A stretch of DNA of 64,000 nt. It comes from Lewinellaceae bacterium (GTDB lineage Bacteria; Bacteroidota; Bacteroidia; Chitinophagales; Saprospiraceae). The position numbers and the translations under genes are program-made. The stretch spans positions 969,601-1,033,600 of the forward strand of contig JACJYO010000002.1 in assembly GCA_020636075.1 (NCBI GenBank), in the 5' to 3' direction. Under the pieces are notes generated by a model that was not told the origin of the DNA, made no database searches, and saw only the letters and a program-made list of their open reading frames with translations. This document shows, in pieces, positions 1 through 8,018 of this stretch; the stretch's first letter is position 1, and every line of letters starts with the position of its first letter.

Positions 1-1
1 A

Positions 2-598
2 ACCGGCATGGTCGTGGTTCGTTCAAGTAACGGGCGTATCGAAAACTGCAAGGTTTTGGGTAGTACCGCCTGGCTGGATGGCGATTTCACCGTAGCCTAC
101 GGGATAAACATGGTCAGCGGCAATCACAACTTCCTGCTTCGGAACGAAGCGTCGGGGCACGGCGCGGGCATATTCGGTAGCGGGAAAAATGGGTTTATGC
201 AAAAAAATGATTTACACGACAATGCCACCGGCATCATCCTTTGCACCTTTCCAAAAGAGTTTTTTGAATTGCCCGGTGGCGAACGCGTGCAGGCGGAATA
301 CTCCGCGCATGCCTGGAAAGTTTCCGACAATATCACACACAATAACTTCGAAGACGGCATTCTGGTCATCGACGGCGCCAACGCCAATGTGCTGATCGAT
401 AACAACAGTTTCGACAATGGCACCTACGATATTAACCTCACCGGAGACTTGCCCGACTATTTCCACCTGACGTTCCCGCCCTCAAAAAACAACCTGGTCA
501 AATCGCTAAAATACCGCGATGTACGCATCAAGGATTGTGGCACCCGGAACAACATTATAGGCGGCAAAGAAGTGGATTACACGCTTGATCCCTGTTAG
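2..598 (+). CDS. Right-handed parallel beta-helix (NosD-like) protein, C-terminal part
   Basis: The reading frame is open to the left edge, so this is the 3' part of a longer gene; the ATG at 8 is internal. The protein has the alternating N/D/G-rich rungs of a pectate-lyase/NosD-type right-handed beta-helix ('NNFEDGILVIDGANANVL', 'IDNNSFDNGTYDINL'). Such folds bind or process polysaccharides, or act as surface scaffolds, and are usually exported. No T9SS sorting domain is present at the C-terminus, which ends shortly after the last rungs. Substrate and exact family cannot be told from this fragment. A hairpin that could act as a terminator follows 47 bases after the stop codon. Confidence 0.6.
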   Translation, partial: TGMVVVRSSNGRIENCKVLGSTAWLDGDFTVAYGINMVSGNHNFLLRNEASGHGAGIFGSGKNGFMQKNDLHDNATGIILCTFPKEFFELPGGERVQAEYSAHAWKVSDNITHNNFEDGILVIDGANANVLIDNNSFDNGTYDINLTGDLPDYFHLTFPPSKNNLVKSLKYRDVRIKDCGTRNNIIGGKEVDYTLDPC

Positions 599-644
599 AT
601 AAAATAGCGTATTGGGCTGAATTAACTTTCCGAATACATGAGTC

Positions 645-685
645 ATCCCGAATTTTTCAGAGTTGAAGAATTCGGGATTTCTTAT
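645..685 (+). terminator. Hairpin terminator-like, downstream of beta-helix gene
   Basis: Perfect 10-bp arms (645-654 and 669-678) enclose a short loop and are followed by a T-rich stretch. The left arm overlaps the left terminal repeat of the composite element starting at 637, so it may belong to that element rather than to the gene. Confidence 0.45.
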
Positions 686-742
686 TTCATATTTTTGTGT
701 AACTTTCTGGAAATGAACATCATTCGTTCTTTTTGTCTTGAC

Positions 743-2524
743 CTCACGTTTCGCGTAAATGAGTTCCGGTTTGTAAAAGGTCCAAAAATTGTTGATAGAC
801 GTTCTGCTCCGCTACGAGGCTTAGGATTTTTTGTTGATTCGGGTTTAGTTCAGTCATTTGCACTTTTTCCCCGTCTTGGCTTTTAATCCAAACCACAGCT
901 ATCCCTCTAAATGCCCGTAATATCATGGGGCTGGTGGGGTTAGTAGTTTTGCGATTTTTATTTCCTGGATAGACCCCTTTGATTTGAACTTTATTTGATG
1001 CAAGTTTTGTTCTTGCTTGATGCTGGATTAGGGTATAAAACCGCATTGCTATTGATAATAGCCGAATTAGCCCCTTTACCCGGCTTGTTTTCTTGAGGTA
1101 AATGGGCAGTAATCCTACATCTCTGTTAATAAAGTAGTCGAATAAATGCTCGATCCTGTATTCATTTCGATAGTTTTTAACTAATTCAGTAGCACCAATA
1201 AGTTGTGCAGGTGCGTTGGTTGCATAAATCTGCCAACCGAGCCGTTGTTGTTTTTGCTTTATTTCTGCTTCATTTCGTTTAATATTTAAATGCAGCGTAA
1301 TCGTTTCACGTTGTTCAGCGGCTCGGTCTTTATGTTTTTGAACAGCATGGTATTGACTGGTTTGCGAACAGTGTATTTCAAAGTATTCAGCCACTCTATA
1401 CTTTGCCAGGATACTTGCGATGCGACCATGTAATGCTTTTAATGTTTTAGGGTTGCGACGCCCTGTTTTGGAAATGACCAGATTTCGGATAGATACTTCA
1501 GCCTCACCAATACGATTATTGAAGGATGTTACTAATCCTTTTGCGTATTCTGGAGAGTAGACCAACAAGCGGCGTTCCTCCCATTCTTGTTTCGGCCCTT
1601 GCATTTTTGTCACTTCGCTTATTTCGTAGAAATAAGCGGGTTTTCTTGTAGCCTCCTCCTCGGTAAACAAACTTGGTAGTTCTTCCACTGGCCAAGGCAC
1701 TTGACCCAAGTAGCTATTTAGTTGTTCTGCAGAACATTGTTTTCGGTTTAGTGGGCACAGGTAATAATCTGAGTTCCTAGCAATTTCCATGCGGTTTGCT
1801 AAACTCCCCAGCTGGGAATCGCCCACATATAAGTTGCCAGATGTTTTTAGCGTTGATCGAACCCTGTTAATGATGGGTACGTAGTGATTTGCATCAGGAC
1901 CGCTTCCCTTGACGATTTCAACAGCTAAAGGCATAGACAATGGATCTAAAGAGGATACCATTACCTTACAAAAGGGTTGATCTGACCGACGTTGTTTACT
2001 ATAACCGTGTGTAAACAGCTCTCCTTTGGGTCGAAACTGAGGAGCGTTGAAGGAATCTGTCCTTACTACTTCAATGCCAGATTCCCTACCTTGAACTGGT
2101 GTTTGAAGCGGGTAGATTTGAAGCAATCTTTCGCCTAATGCTTGCTCAAAAGCATACCAGCGATCTTCACTACTGTATCGATCAAGCAATCGTCCTAAAC
2201 GGTCGTCACAAAAATCTATGCTTCTTAGTTTCGGTACCCCAAGTAATGCTTTTAGAGTCCGGATATGTAAATCTGCCCAATCTTCTACATGGCTAAGTCG
2301 GTGATCGCCTTGGCTCAGAATGTATAGAAGCCAGCCAATTCCAACTTGTCCGCCACTTATCCCTTTCCATAATCCATGATCGGGAAAATATTCATCCAGC
2401 AGGCTAGATAGATCACAACGCTTTAGATGATCGGCTAGTAGGGGAAGGTCGGAAACTTGTTCTACTCGCATGCCGCAATAAACTAACTTTCAAAGAACTA
2501 GTATGCTTTTGCGCGAAACGTGAG
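743..2524 (-). mobile_element. IS1634-like insertion sequence
   Basis: The 1782-bp element is bounded by perfect 13-bp inverted repeats, ctcacgtttcgcg at 743-755 and its complement at 2512-2524. It is flanked by a 6-bp direct repeat, cttgac, at 737-742 and 2525-2530. It contains one transposase gene whose stop codon lies inside the left repeat. Outside the duplication the flanks are an 11-bp perfect inverted repeat (726-736 and 2531-2541), so the insertion hit the 6-base loop of a palindrome. Intact ends and an open transposase frame suggest a recent insertion. Confidence 0.9.
744..2471 (-). CDS. IS1634-family transposase
   Basis: This 575-aa DDE transposase has the IS1634-type layout. The N-terminal DUF4277-like part begins 'MRVEQVSDLPLLADHLKRC'. 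The catalytic core carries candidate acidic residues in 'VRTDSFNAPQF' and 'YVGDSQLGSLANR', and the long C-terminal half would hold the last catalytic Glu. The length is normal for the family and the frame is unbroken. The ATG at 2471 lies about 40 bases inside the right inverted repeat, and the TGA stop overlaps the left repeat (protein end 'RET'), which is compact IS organisation. It would move the surrounding element by cut-and-paste. Family assignment is from overall sequence character. Confidence 0.85.
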   Translation of the reverse strand: MRVEQVSDLPLLADHLKRCDLSSLLDEYFPDHGLWKGISGGQVGIGWLLYILSQGDHRLSHVEDWADLHIRTLKALLGVPKLRSIDFCDDRLGRLLDRYSSEDRWYAFEQALGERLLQIYPLQTPVQGRESGIEVVRTDSFNAPQFRPKGELFTHGYSKQRRSDQPFCKVMVSSLDPLSMPLAVEIVKGSGPDANHYVPIINRVRSTLKTSGNLYVGDSQLGSLANRMEIARNSDYYLCPLNRKQCSAEQLNSYLGQVPWPVEELPSLFTEEEATRKPAYFYEISEVTKMQGPKQEWEERRLLVYSPEYAKGLVTSFNNRIGEAEVSIRNLVISKTGRRNPKTLKALHGRIASILAKYRVAEYFEIHCSQTSQYHAVQKHKDRAAEQRETITLHLNIKRNEAEIKQKQQRLGWQIYATNAPAQLIGATELVKNYRNEYRIEHLFDYFINRDVGLLPIYLKKTSRVKGLIRLLSIAMRFYTLIQHQARTKLASNKVQIKGVYPGNKNRKTTNPTSPMILRAFRGIAVVWIKSQDGEKVQMTELNPNQQKILSLVAEQNVYQQFLDLLQTGTHLRET

Positions 2525-2548
2525 CTTGACACAAAAAGAACCAAAAAA

Positions 2549-2697
2549 GTCAAGGCTGTATTCAAATCCTGCGGTTTTGCTTGAAAACTACGGCGGCGCA
2601 AAACCAAACTCGTCCCGATTCGTTCCTCATCGGGACTCAAACAAGGTTTTGCTTCTTCCGCCTCCGTTTTCGCAAAACCGGGATTTGAATAAGGCCG
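2549..2697. repeat. Large imperfect hairpin
   Basis: Arms 2554-2580 and 2672-2695 are near-complementary around 'attcaaatc' and 'ggttttgc'. Inner segments with 'ggcggcgcaaaacc' pair with 'ggttttgcttcttccgcc', and the tip is a perfect 8-bp stem, gtcccgat/atcgggac. The roughly 145-base fold-back looks like a structured intergenic repeat. A short + frame across it (2520-2702) is not judged a gene. Confidence 0.6.
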
Positions 2698-2802
2698 GAT
2701 AAAAGTCTGTGGATGAGGGTAGTATAAAAAAACTTCCCGAACCTTGAAAACACTCAAAATTCAGGATGACTCATGTTTTGTGCTAAGCCCAGTGCCTGCC
2801 CT

Positions 2803-3492
2803 TCAATCCACCAACGACACCCCATTCAAATCCGTAGTCAGCACCTCGCTCATATAATTGAAATAGGGGCGCATGGCTTCGAAAGTCAGTTTCACCTCTT
2901 GCAGGAAATTTTTGCTTGTAACCTCCTTGTCGGTAAAACTACGGTGCACGGTAAAACTTTTTTTGCGAATCAGGTCGATGGCCGGGTTGCTGCTATCAAA
3001 GCCCCGCGGCGCAGTTTTCACTTCGTCGCCTTGCAGGGTTCCGAAGTATTTTTTGAAGGTGGCATCGGCCATGATTTTTCGAATGGGCTGGTCGTCAGCG
3101 GCAAATTCGTCGCGAATCCGCTTCAGGTCCTGTGCATTGGGTTGCCAAAAACCGCCGCCAACAAAGGAAGCCCCCGGTTCGATGTGCAGGTAATAGCCGC
3201 CCCGCAGGCGTTTGGTTGCGCGTTTAAAGCCCGTACCGAAATGATTTTTATAGGGCGATTTATCCTTGGAAAAACGTACATCCCGGTAGATGCGAAACAA
3301 TGTGGAGCCTTCCAGGTGGTCGGTTTCACCCAAGGCTTGTTCAACGGAAGCGACAAATTGCTTCATGTTCCCCAAAGCCGCTTCGTAGCGGTTTTTGTTG
3401 TCCTGAAACCATTCCCGGTTGTTGTTTTCGCCTAGGTCTTTCAAAAACTGCAGGGTAGTGGGTTGGATGGTCATAAGCGGAATTTTATTCAT
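2803..3492 (-). CDS. DUF2461 family protein
   Basis: This 229-aa protein matches the DUF2461 (TIGR02453) family along its length. Visible motifs are the N-terminal 'FLKDLGENNNREWFQDNK', the central 'RIYRDVRFSKDKSPYKNH' and 'GGYYLHIEPG', all hallmark positions. The biochemical function is not established; members are soluble, cytosolic and common in Bacteroidota. The ATG at 3492 is used, though the ATG seven codons later also fits the family's usual start. The gene stands alone: its upstream neighbour is about 270 bases away and mobile DNA lies downstream. Confidence 0.85.
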   Translation of the reverse strand: MNKIPLMTIQPTTLQFLKDLGENNNREWFQDNKNRYEAALGNMKQFVASVEQALGETDHLEGSTLFRIYRDVRFSKDKSPYKNHFGTGFKRATKRLRGGYYLHIEPGASFVGGGFWQPNAQDLKRIRDEFAADDQPIRKIMADATFKKYFGTLQGDEVKTAPRGFDSSNPAIDLIRKKSFTVHRSFTDKEVTSKNFLQEVKLTFEAMRPYFNYMSEVLTTDLNGVSLVD

Positions 3493-3731
3493 CTAAACTG
3501 GAGTCGTGCATCTGAAACCCCAAAAAACCACGCGGGGTTCACCAATGCCTCTTTGTAACGAATGTTATATTTTTTATAAAACCGGGTTACAGGAATTTTG
3601 CAGTGCACTTCTTTTAAGACGCTTATGTTTTAAACACCAAGGTAGTTTACCAATGAAAAAACCCCGGCCCCTGTTAACGACATCCAACGGCTAATGCCCC
3701 CACCAAATGCCCTCCATAAAATCAAATGTGC

Positions 3732-3762
3732 GGCCGGTACGCGAGACGTGCCGGCCTTTTTT
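3732..3762 (+). terminator. GC-rich hairpin followed by T-run
   Basis: A stem of ggccggtac with cgtgccggcc is followed by tttttt, which gives a factor-independent terminator shape on the + strand. No + strand gene ends here, so it may protect the minus-strand gene from antisense reading. The rest of the 3493-3766 gap shows nothing recognisable. Confidence 0.35.
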
Positions 3763-3766
3763 GTGC

Positions 3767-4267
3767 TCAGGGTGAAGGTGGCCCATAGGTGGTGTGCACG
3801 AGTGTACGACGGGTACGGCCCCAGCCCCTCGAAACCTTAACGATGTATAAATTGTCATAATCGGTCTCCGGGATCGGCGAGACGGCTTGCTGGGAAAGGC
3901 CGTATACCAGTTCGGGCACGGTATTGGAATGCCCGACAACCAGGACGTTTTTGCCCCGCATTTTATCTAGCCGGGCGATCAGGCCTGCCGTAGTATCCGG
4001 TTTGTAGAGGATTAAACTTAAACTTAACGCTGTGGCCAGTGGCTGTGCAGTTTGTTGGGTGCGCTGATAGGTGGATGCAAAAACGGTACTGATGCCTTTG
4101 TCCGACAGGGAATCGCGCAGAATGTTCGCCCGGGTTTCACCTGTTGTGGAGAGTGGAGAATCGGCCGAATTGTTCAGCCGTTCGGCATGGCGCACGATGT
4201 AATACCTTGTTGTACAGGCTGATAACATTATGGCAGTTGCAATCAACAAAAGGGATAGTGTTTTCAT
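3767..4267 (-). CDS. Histidine phosphatase superfamily lipoprotein (SixA/PGM-like)
   Basis: The 166-aa protein starts with a lipoprotein signal (MKTLSLLLIATAIMLSAC, lipobox LSAC, Cys18). The phosphatase signature 'YYIVRHAERLN' (RHA/G motif, catalytic His) follows at once. A second conserved patch, 'VVGHSNTVPELV', supplies the other catalytic His. The family transfers phosphate through a phospho-His; here the enzyme would sit on the periplasmic side of a membrane. Substrate unknown. It lies 28 bases downstream of the LVIVD-repeat T9SS gene on the same strand, so the two are probably co-transcribed. Confidence 0.85.
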   Translation of the reverse strand: MKTLSLLLIATAIMLSACTTRYYIVRHAERLNNSADSPLSTTGETRANILRDSLSDKGISTVFASTYQRTQQTAQPLATALSLSLILYKPDTTAGLIARLDKMRGKNVLVVGHSNTVPELVYGLSQQAVSPIPETDYDNLYIVKVSRGWGRTRRTLVHTTYGPPSP

Positions 4268-4295
4268 ATTCGGAGTTTTTAGAAAATGGTGCTAG

Positions 4296-6170
4296 TTATT
4301 GTTTAACCAGACGCAGTTGCGTCTGCTCTGTGGCGTCCCAAACCCGTACGGTATAAATGCCGGCGGGCAGCGCAGCTAAATCAAGCGGCACTTGTGCATC
4401 GGGGTCGACTTCCACCGACAAGGAGATTCCGGTTGGTTGCTGGTTGGCGTTCCAAATTTCGACATGCACACGTTCAGAACGGCCGGCCACAACATGCAAG
4501 GTACTCTGCCCGGCAGCAGGATTGGGCCAAAGCGCCGCCTGCAGCCGCTCGCTGTAAACGACCAGCGAGCGTATCGGTGAAAAACTGCTCTTGCCATCGC
4601 GGTCTTTTTGCCGGAGGCGGAAAAAATGTGTCCCCGGCTTCAGGTCCGGAATGCGATAGGTATAATGTGCCGGCATCGTTCCATCGCCTTGCGGCAACAC
4701 GAAGCCGCGCACCTGCCAGTCGTTGCCGGCATTGCTGCTTTGCTGCAACTCAAAACCGGCATTATTGATTTCGGAGGCTGTTTCCCAGGTCAATACGGCA
4801 TCGTTGCCATCCAATCGCGCCTCAAACCGGGTAAGTTCAACCGGAAGCGATCCCTGAGGCAGCAAGGCGACATCGAGCAACGTCAGCACACCATTATCCA
4901 GCGAAACCAGGTGCTCCTGGGTGATATAACCGGTTTTACTGATGCGGACGGTGAAGGCGCCATTTTGCAATTGCCCGATTTTGTAAAGCCCCAGTGCATC
5001 CGTCCGACCAGAAGTAGTCGCGGATAAAACTTGTATGTCAACGGCATTCAACGGGAACCCGGTAATGGCGTCTGTAACAGTCCCTTCGAGGTAGCAGCCC
5101 CGGACGTAATTGGGGGTGAGCACCCAAAGTTCCCCATTACTCGTGTTTTGCGCCTCGATATTTGATGCTACGATGGTGCCGGAAGGCAGATAGGGATACA
5201 CCCCCCAACAACCTTCAAATCCGTTGCCCGAGCCGCCCGGATAGGTGTCGTAGCGCCCGACTTCCACCATATTGGCCGGGCGGGCAACATCGATAATTGC
5301 AAACCCGTCTTTGTACCAGGACGTGACGGCGTAGTCGTTGATTATGTGGGTGTTGTGGACGATGGAACCCGACCCCGGCGTAATTTGAATTTTGTCGAGT
5401 ACGGTAATATTCCCCAGGTTGGAAATATCGTATGCCGTCAGATAAGAATTGCTGACTTCGTCGGTGGTGAAAAGCGTATTGCCCGACAACCAGGTGTTGT
5501 GTGTAAAGTTACTCGTCGTGTTGAATGTAGCCAGCAGCACAGGATTGGTTTTGCTGGTCATGTTTACGATGGCCACTTGTCCGGCATAGATATGCGCCGA
5601 GTACAGCCTGTCGTTGTCGACATAGCCGTCGTGTACGTAGCCGATAAAATTGACGAACCCAACATAAGTAGGGTTGTATGGGTCCGAATTGAGGTTGTAC
5701 ACCTGAGGTCTGCCACCATTAAGGTTGCTGCCGTACACATACAGGTAACCTTTGACTTCATCAATATGCAGGGCATGGCCACGCTGAATCGCACTCCCGC
5801 CGTCTACGGTATGATATGTAAGATTGGAGCCCGGCAAACCATCGAGATCCACAATCTGAATTTTGCTGCCAAACCCTTCCGAAACAACGTAGGCGTAGTG
5901 TGAGTAGGTTTTTATTTCCCGCCAATCGCTGCCTACGCCGGGGATCTGTACAATTTGCTGGGGGTTGTTCGGATCAGTCACATTCACAATAATCAGCCCG
6001 TTATGGGCGCCAACCAGGGCGTATTCGTTACCCCCGGCGGCATAGCCCCAGATGTTGGCCAACGTTTGCCCGTTGAAGGTCATGGTGGCATTATGGGTAA
6101 CATTTACATTTTGGGAAAAAGCAGCGGAAAGGACGGTAACGAATAAAAGTAAAGTCAGTGCAGTGCGCAT
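4296..6170 (-). CDS. Choice-of-anchor-B / LVIVD-repeat protein with T9SS type A sorting domain
   Basis: From the ATG at 6170 the 624-aa protein has a clear signal peptide (MRTALTLLLFVTVLSAAFSQ); the 34 codons further upstream in frame look non-coding and were left out. Residues about 25-360 are LVIVD-type beta-propeller repeats ('GLIIVNVTDPNNPQQIVQI', 'VAIVNMTSKTNPVLLATF', 'FAIIDVARPANMVEVGRY'). A carboxypeptidase-regulatory-like domain follows ('GTVTDAITGFPLNAVDIQV'), then a fibronectin-like segment ('LTWETASEINNAGFELQQS') and a C-terminal T9SS sorting domain ('LWPNPAAGQSTLHV', ending in 'LPAGIYTVRVWD'). It is predicted to cross the outer membrane by type IX secretion and stay at the surface. 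It probably leads a transcript with the downstream histidine phosphatase. Confidence 0.85.
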   Translation of the reverse strand: MRTALTLLLFVTVLSAAFSQNVNVTHNATMTFNGQTLANIWGYAAGGNEYALVGAHNGLIIVNVTDPNNPQQIVQIPGVGSDWREIKTYSHYAYVVSEGFGSKIQIVDLDGLPGSNLTYHTVDGGSAIQRGHALHIDEVKGYLYVYGSNLNGGRPQVYNLNSDPYNPTYVGFVNFIGYVHDGYVDNDRLYSAHIYAGQVAIVNMTSKTNPVLLATFNTTSNFTHNTWLSGNTLFTTDEVSNSYLTAYDISNLGNITVLDKIQITPGSGSIVHNTHIINDYAVTSWYKDGFAIIDVARPANMVEVGRYDTYPGGSGNGFEGCWGVYPYLPSGTIVASNIEAQNTSNGELWVLTPNYVRGCYLEGTVTDAITGFPLNAVDIQVLSATTSGRTDALGLYKIGQLQNGAFTVRISKTGYITQEHLVSLDNGVLTLLDVALLPQGSLPVELTRFEARLDGNDAVLTWETASEINNAGFELQQSSNAGNDWQVRGFVLPQGDGTMPAHYTYRIPDLKPGTHFFRLRQKDRDGKSSFSPIRSLVVYSERLQAALWPNPAAGQSTLHVVAGRSERVHVEIWNANQQPTGISLSVEVDPDAQVPLDLAALPAGIYTVRVWDATEQTQLRLVKQ

Positions 6171-6326
6171 GGCTGAAATCGGAACGATAAGAGTCGTGAA
6201 AACAAAAGATGCGGGGATGGGGAATTCAAATGTAACAACTTCAAGGTTACATATCCACCGTAAACATGGCACCCGTTGTGCATAATATTATCATAGTGGG
6301 GGCTTTACTTCAAAATTCATATTTCC

Positions 6327-6680
6327 CTAAAAGAAAAACTGCTCCCGCACAATTTTTCCATCCCGGACTTCATAAACACCGATTTCATCAAAATGGCGCC
6401 GCTCGCCATCGGTGAAGGTTGCTGCAAAGCCGAGTGCCAGGGAGAAAAAGCGGCCTGCCACCTGAGGATCGTTATAATAGCCGCTATGCACTACACTGAT
6501 CTTATTGTGAAACAATGCGGCTCGTTGTTGAATACCCTCAACACCTGTTACTTCCGGCATTTCCGAACCCACCGGCTCGACACTTTTAAAATCAGGTGCA
6601 AAAAGTTCACTGTAAGCCTCAGTGTATTTCCCCTGCCGGCACAGGTCGACCATGCGCTGTGCAATTTCAGTAGTAGTCAT
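6327..6680 (-). CDS. SnoaL-like / NTF2-like protein
   Basis: This 117-aa protein has the SnoaL/NTF2-like cone-fold pattern: helical start 'MTTTEIAQRMVDLCRQGKYTEAYSELFAPDF', a middle 'FHNKISVVHSGYYNDPQVAGRFF', and the closing strands 'HFDEIGVYEVRDGKIVREQFFF'. No signal peptide. Such small proteins act as isomerases or ligand binders; no catalytic role can be assigned here. It stands alone, with a repeat element and a divergent gene upstream. Confidence 0.75.
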   Translation of the reverse strand: MTTTEIAQRMVDLCRQGKYTEAYSELFAPDFKSVEPVGSEMPEVTGVEGIQQRAALFHNKISVVHSGYYNDPQVAGRFFSLALGFAATFTDGERRHFDEIGVYEVRDGKIVREQFFF

Positions 6681-6870
6681 GAAGAATTTTTTAAATAAAA
6701 TTTTTTGTTTTCATTAATTGCAGACAAAAATAAATAAAAGCCAAATAAAACACAAAATGTTTTTCATCGGTGGCAATATGGTGCTCCATCTGATTTAGAT
6801 CATCGGCAGTTGATTTTTTGATCAATCATTCCCTGACTAAACTGGTGCAGATTTGTTAAAAACCTGGGTA

Positions 6871-6995
6871 CCGGCGTGCGTTGGCAAGTTATACTCGTCG
6901 GACGACTTTAAGTCGTCAGATGAGGTTCTCGCCGCGGTCTGACGACTCAAAGTCATCTGACCGCTCATCCATTGTAACCACCCAATGCACGCCGG
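6871..6995. repeat. MITE-like element, copy 1 (125 bp)
   Basis: Terminal inverted repeats of 14 bp, 6871-6884 (ccggcgtgcgttgg) and 6982-6995, differ at one position. The inside holds two GACGACTT-type hairpins. The reverse complement aligns closely with 62132-62296, which has the same ends, the same 'tgggtggtta.aatgga' block and the same 'gacgagtataacttgcca' block. A two-copy family within one window supports a mobile or repetitive origin. In the annotated frame it would encode only a spurious N-terminal extension of the next gene. Confidence 0.75.
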
Positions 6996-7048
6996 CAGAC
7001 AGGTTTACATTAAAAAGTGGCCAAACCCACGGCTTTAGTTCTCAAATT

Positions 7049-7990
7049 ATGAATTCAAAAACAGTCATTCCCCTGATTATGGCCAGTTTTATACTGGCTA
7101 CTTGCCAGTCGCCTGACGATAAGACTGCTACGCAGCAATTTCCTACGCCTGACTCCACAAGCGTAACATCCAGCACAGCAGCGCCACCATTATTTTCCTA
7201 TATCGTTCCTCGTACCATCCGGGTAAAAGACTATTTCCCATTCATGGATAGCCTGGTGCGCCACTACGACAGCCTGGTACCGTACCAGCTCACCGAGCAC
7301 TTGTTGGTCCGCAGTAACCCGCGCATCATCGACACCCTGGAAGACACCGATTATTACTGCCGGATGGCACGCGGTGAGTTTGTTTATGATCAACGCCAGC
7401 TCCCGGTGCTGCATCAGGGCGACACGTTGTACATCCCGGATTCCACAAGTGCCCGGGCGTTGCTGGATCGTATGGCCGCCACCTGGATCGATGTCAACAT
7501 CCCGGAATTTACCCTACGGGTCGTTGAAGGCCAGGATACCGTGCAGTGCATGACCATCCGCGTAGGCCAAAACAAAAAACGGTATCAGGAGGTACTTGGC
7601 CGGGTCGACGACCTGCGTACCCGCCCCGGCATCGGGACAATTGTGCGGATCAACCGCGCGCCGTCGCTATTTTATGATCCGCATACCGGCCGCAGATTTA
7701 TCTACACCAAACGCGATGATGGCCGCACCACACGCATGCCCCTCATCCCATGGATGGAACCGGAGATCAACGGGATCCGCATGGGCCAAATGATCCACCC
7801 GACCACCAACCCCGAAACCCTCGGCAAGGCTTATTCGAATGGCTGTATTGGTTGCACCGAAGGAGAAGCCTGGCGCCTGTATTACCATGCCCCTGAGGGC
7901 ACCAAGGTGGTCATACGCTACGACCTCTTGCTGATCGATCCGGTAGGTGATACTACCCGCCTGCCGGATATTTATGGCTGGGCAAAATAA
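7049..7990 (+). CDS. L,D-transpeptidase (YkuD fold) lipoprotein
   Basis: From the ATG at 7049 the 313-aa product begins with a lipoprotein-like signal (ILATCQ, Cys19). The frame runs upstream through a repeat element, so the longer start was rejected. The C-terminal half carries the YkuD signature: His250 in 'GQMIHPTTNPETLGKAYSNG' and the catalytic-Cys block 'SNGCIGCTEGEAWRLY' (Cys266 at the usual nucleophile position, a second Cys at 269). The usual SxGCxR arginine is replaced by Gly-Cys-Thr, which is unusual. The enzyme would act on peptidoglycan cross-links in the periplasm. The next gene starts 28 bases downstream and may be co-transcribed. Confidence 0.8.
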   Translation: MNSKTVIPLIMASFILATCQSPDDKTATQQFPTPDSTSVTSSTAAPPLFSYIVPRTIRVKDYFPFMDSLVRHYDSLVPYQLTEHLLVRSNPRIIDTLEDTDYYCRMARGEFVYDQRQLPVLHQGDTLYIPDSTSARALLDRMAATWIDVNIPEFTLRVVEGQDTVQCMTIRVGQNKKRYQEVLGRVDDLRTRPGIGTIVRINRAPSLFYDPHTGRRFIYTKRDDGRTTRMPLIPWMEPEINGIRMGQMIHPTTNPETLGKAYSNGCIGCTEGEAWRLYYHAPEGTKVVIRYDLLLIDPVGDTTRLPDIYGWAK

Positions 7991-8018
7991 ATAGCGGAAG
8001 CACCTTCAATTTTTAAGT

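Larger units (their letters stand above)
637..2775. repeat. Composite palindromic element with 18-bp terminal inverted repeats, interrupted by an IS
   Basis: Positions 637-654 (catgagtcatcccgaatt) and 2758-2775 (aattcaggatgactcatg) are inverted repeats matching at 17 of 18 positions. Between them lie a hairpin (645-678), an IS1634-like element (743-2524) and a large imperfect hairpin (2549-2697). Removing the IS and one copy of its target duplication leaves about 350 bp with no plausible gene. This looks like a non-autonomous, MITE-like element that later received the IS. Confidence 0.55.

Noticed and set aside
2520..2702. 60-codon open frame in the fold-back next to the IS
   Set aside because: It is built from hairpin arms, has no initiation context or known domain, and is better explained as repeat DNA.
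2773..3435. 220-codon open frame on the + strand
   Set aside because: Antisense shadow of the DUF2461 gene.
6881..7048. 56-codon N-terminal extension of the L,D-transpeptidase
   Set aside because: It is encoded by the repeat element 6871-6995; a lipoprotein signal begins at 7049.
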